Below, in pieces: positions 11,057 to 12,154 of a stretch of 12,154 nucleotides of DNA. The DNA is from Candidatus Woesearchaeota archaeon (GTDB lineage Archaea; Nanobdellota; Nanobdellia; Woesearchaeales; UBA525). The number at the start of each line of letters is the position of its first letter. Position 1 is the first letter of the stretch. The notes under the pieces were generated by a model. That model was not told where the DNA came from. It searched no databases and was given only the letters and a program-made list of their open reading frames with translations. The DNA lies in assembly GCA_018221165.1 (NCBI GenBank), contig JAAOYD010000108.1:1-12154 (forward strand). Direction: 5' to 3'. The translations under genes were made by a program, and so were the position numbers.

Positions 11057-11593
11057 ATGAACAAACGCGGCATGGAACTCGCGGTGAACACGCTCGTTGT
11101 CCTCATTCTTGGCATTGTCCTTCTGGGTAGCGCGTTGACGCTCGTCTACAAAGTCTATGACAAAGCCATCGTGCTTCCTGACGAGATGAATCAACAGACC
11201 GAGCAGCAACTGTTTGATATGCTCCTCAGCAGCAAGCAGAAAGTGGCTGTGCTGGAGAACGTCAAGAATGCTCAACGCAAGACCATGGCGGTTTACGCCG
11301 TCGCGTTCCAGAACCATCTTGATGGAGCAGACCACACGTTCACTGTTGAGGTTGCGTTGAACGCGCCTCCTGACGAAGTGGATTGTGGAAGCCCTGTTAA
11401 TTATGCTCTTTGCCCAGAACCTAACTTCCTCGACGTGGACTACACGCTCAAGCGCTATGACAGCAAAGCGGTCTATGTTGGCCTTGATGTTCCGAAAGAA
11501 GCGAAATCAGGTGAATATATTTATTCCGTGAACATCATGGATGACGGTGGAAACCTCTATGGGCGCACCAAGATTCACGTTAACGTGAAATAA
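11057..11593 (+). CDS. type-IV-pilin-like secreted protein 2
   Basis: The 178-residue protein begins MNKRGMELAVNTLVVLILG: a KRG leader, an early glutamate and a hydrophobic helix (about 11-31), closely matching the first gene's N-terminus. A helical segment follows (NQQTEQQLFDMLLSSKQKVAVL, about 45-65), then a beta-rich domain with two cysteines (VDCGSP and ALCPEP) that may pair. The family is otherwise unrecognised. Start ATG 11057 has GGTGATG about five bases upstream. It is the last gene of the operon, and its stop (11591-11593) abuts the stop of the convergent triosephosphate isomerase gene with no spacer. Confidence 0.78.
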   Translation: MNKRGMELAVNTLVVLILGIVLLGSALTLVYKVYDKAIVLPDEMNQQTEQQLFDMLLSSKQKVAVLENVKNAQRKTMAVYAVAFQNHLDGADHTFTVEVALNAPPDEVDCGSPVNYALCPEPNFLDVDYTLKRYDSKAVYVGLDVPKEAKSGEYIYSVNIMDDGGNLYGRTKIHVNVK

Positions 11594-12154
11594 CTAGAAA
11601 TCGAGCAATTCTAACAGTGCTTTCTTTGGGTCTTCCGCTTTTGTGATACCGCTCGCGAGCAGCACACCCTTAGCGCCTAATTCTAATGCCACCTTGACAT
11701 CTTCACCAGTATGGATGCCTGCGCCGACGAGGACAGGAACAGATATAATCTCCACAGCCTTCTTGATAATCTCTGGCTGAGCAGAAGAAACACTCATCGT
11801 TCCACCAATCAGTTCCGGAGGCTCGACAGCGATGAATTCAGGATATAATGTCGAGAGCTCCCCGCCTTCTTCAGGAGTGGCTGCACAAATAACGACCTTC
11901 AGGCCAGCATCCTTGGCTTCACGCATCGAACGTTCGAGAACATCACGCTCCAAGCGGTGTTCGCTGTGGTTCAGCAAGGTGCCCGTCGCGCCCTCAGCCA
12001 TCACGGCTTCTGGGAGGATGAAGCCAGTGTTCTGGCCAGGATCAATCGGGTCAACATGCTCGGCATAGACTGGGATGGAGACTGCTTGGGCGACGCGGTA
12101 GATGTCTGCAGCTTGAACAGCGACACGGATGTCTGCGCTCTTCTCTTTCGCGAC
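11594..12154 (-). CDS. tpiA: triosephosphate isomerase, archaeal type, C-terminal 186 residues (runs off right edge)
   Basis: The enzyme interconverts dihydroxyacetone phosphate and glyceraldehyde 3-phosphate. The minus-strand frame is open from the window edge to TAG at 11594-11596. Visible landmarks: VAVQAADIYRVA (a strand common in archaeal TIMs), AEHVDP with the catalytic histidine, GATGTLLNHSEHRL, the catalytic glutamate in AVEPPELIGG, then GAGIHTGEDV and GVLLASGITKAEDP for phosphate binding. These are the short archaeal TIM sequence features rather than those of bacteria or eukaryotes. The N-terminal strand with the catalytic lysine lies outside the window; the true start is not visible, and the internal GTG/ATG near 12004 is not a start because the conserved sequence continues upstream of it. 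Confidence 0.95.
   Translation of the reverse strand, partial: VAKEKSADIRVAVQAADIYRVAQAVSIPVYAEHVDPIDPGQNTGFILPEAVMAEGATGTLLNHSEHRLERDVLERSMREAKDAGLKVVICAATPEEGGELSTLYPEFIAVEPPELIGGTMSVSSAQPEIIKKAVEIISVPVLVGAGIHTGEDVKVALELGAKGVLLASGITKAEDPKKALLELLDF

Noticed and set aside
1..12154. CRISPR arrays, tRNA or rRNA genes, insertion sequences
   Set aside because: No regularly spaced repeats, no cloverleaf-like or rRNA-like segments and no transposase frames were seen on either strand.

Overview
The window looks like part of the chromosome of an archaeon. Several independent signs agree: a TFE (TFIIE-alpha) homologue with winged-helix and zinc-ribbon parts, a SepF division protein of the archaeal kind, a short archaeal ZPR1 protein, an archaeal-type triosephosphate isomerase, type-IV-pilin-like proteins with archaeal N-termini, and TATA boxes 24-28 bp upstream of start codons (leaderless genes) alongside genes with strong GGAGG-type ribosome sites. 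Gene content and small pilin-like proteins resemble DPANN archaea (Woesearchaeota-like), but this lineage call is inference.

Layout, left to right. (1) 1-681: a DHH phosphoesterase running off the left edge, divergent from a small unknown gene; both appear leaderless and share a 73-bp promoter region with a palindrome. (2) 678-3279, minus strand: a compact three-gene operon for GDP-mannose-type sugar nucleotides: a nucleotidyltransferase with an N-terminal ribbon-helix-helix (RHH) DNA-binding domain, a type II phosphomannose-isomerase-like cupin, and a phosphomannomutase. Its promoter carries a 14-bp palindrome and exact 10-bp tandem repeats, a plausible binding site for the RHH domain. (3) 3452-4472, plus: SepF and ZPR1, each with its own promoter. 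(4) 4552-8708, plus: a two-gene operon, visibly more A/T-rich at third positions than its neighbours. It encodes a 1194-residue protein with an intact PIN ribonuclease domain and PhoH ATPase behind about 660 residues of unrecognised, mostly helical sequence, and a translationally coupled 191-residue protein of unknown function. This is the best candidate for an undescribed system. (5) 8709-9119: a small Cys-containing gene (52 codons to a TGA, with the frame open for 43 more codons) and a strong hairpin. (6) 9120-10127, minus: TFE and a membrane-anchored, Kazal-like six-cysteine protein. (7) 10248-11593, plus: two paralogous pilin-like proteins flanking a two-helix membrane protein. (8) 11594-12154, minus: the C-terminal part of triosephosphate isomerase, running off the right edge.

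Gene packing is tight: two convergent pairs have no 3' spacer at all, and the operon genes are spaced by 3-4 bp or overlap. The sugar-nucleotide operon, the pilin-like operon and the Kazal-like protein all relate to the cell surface. The PIN-PhoH operon is distinct in style and is probably an RNA-targeting accessory module, but its role is not shown by the sequence.
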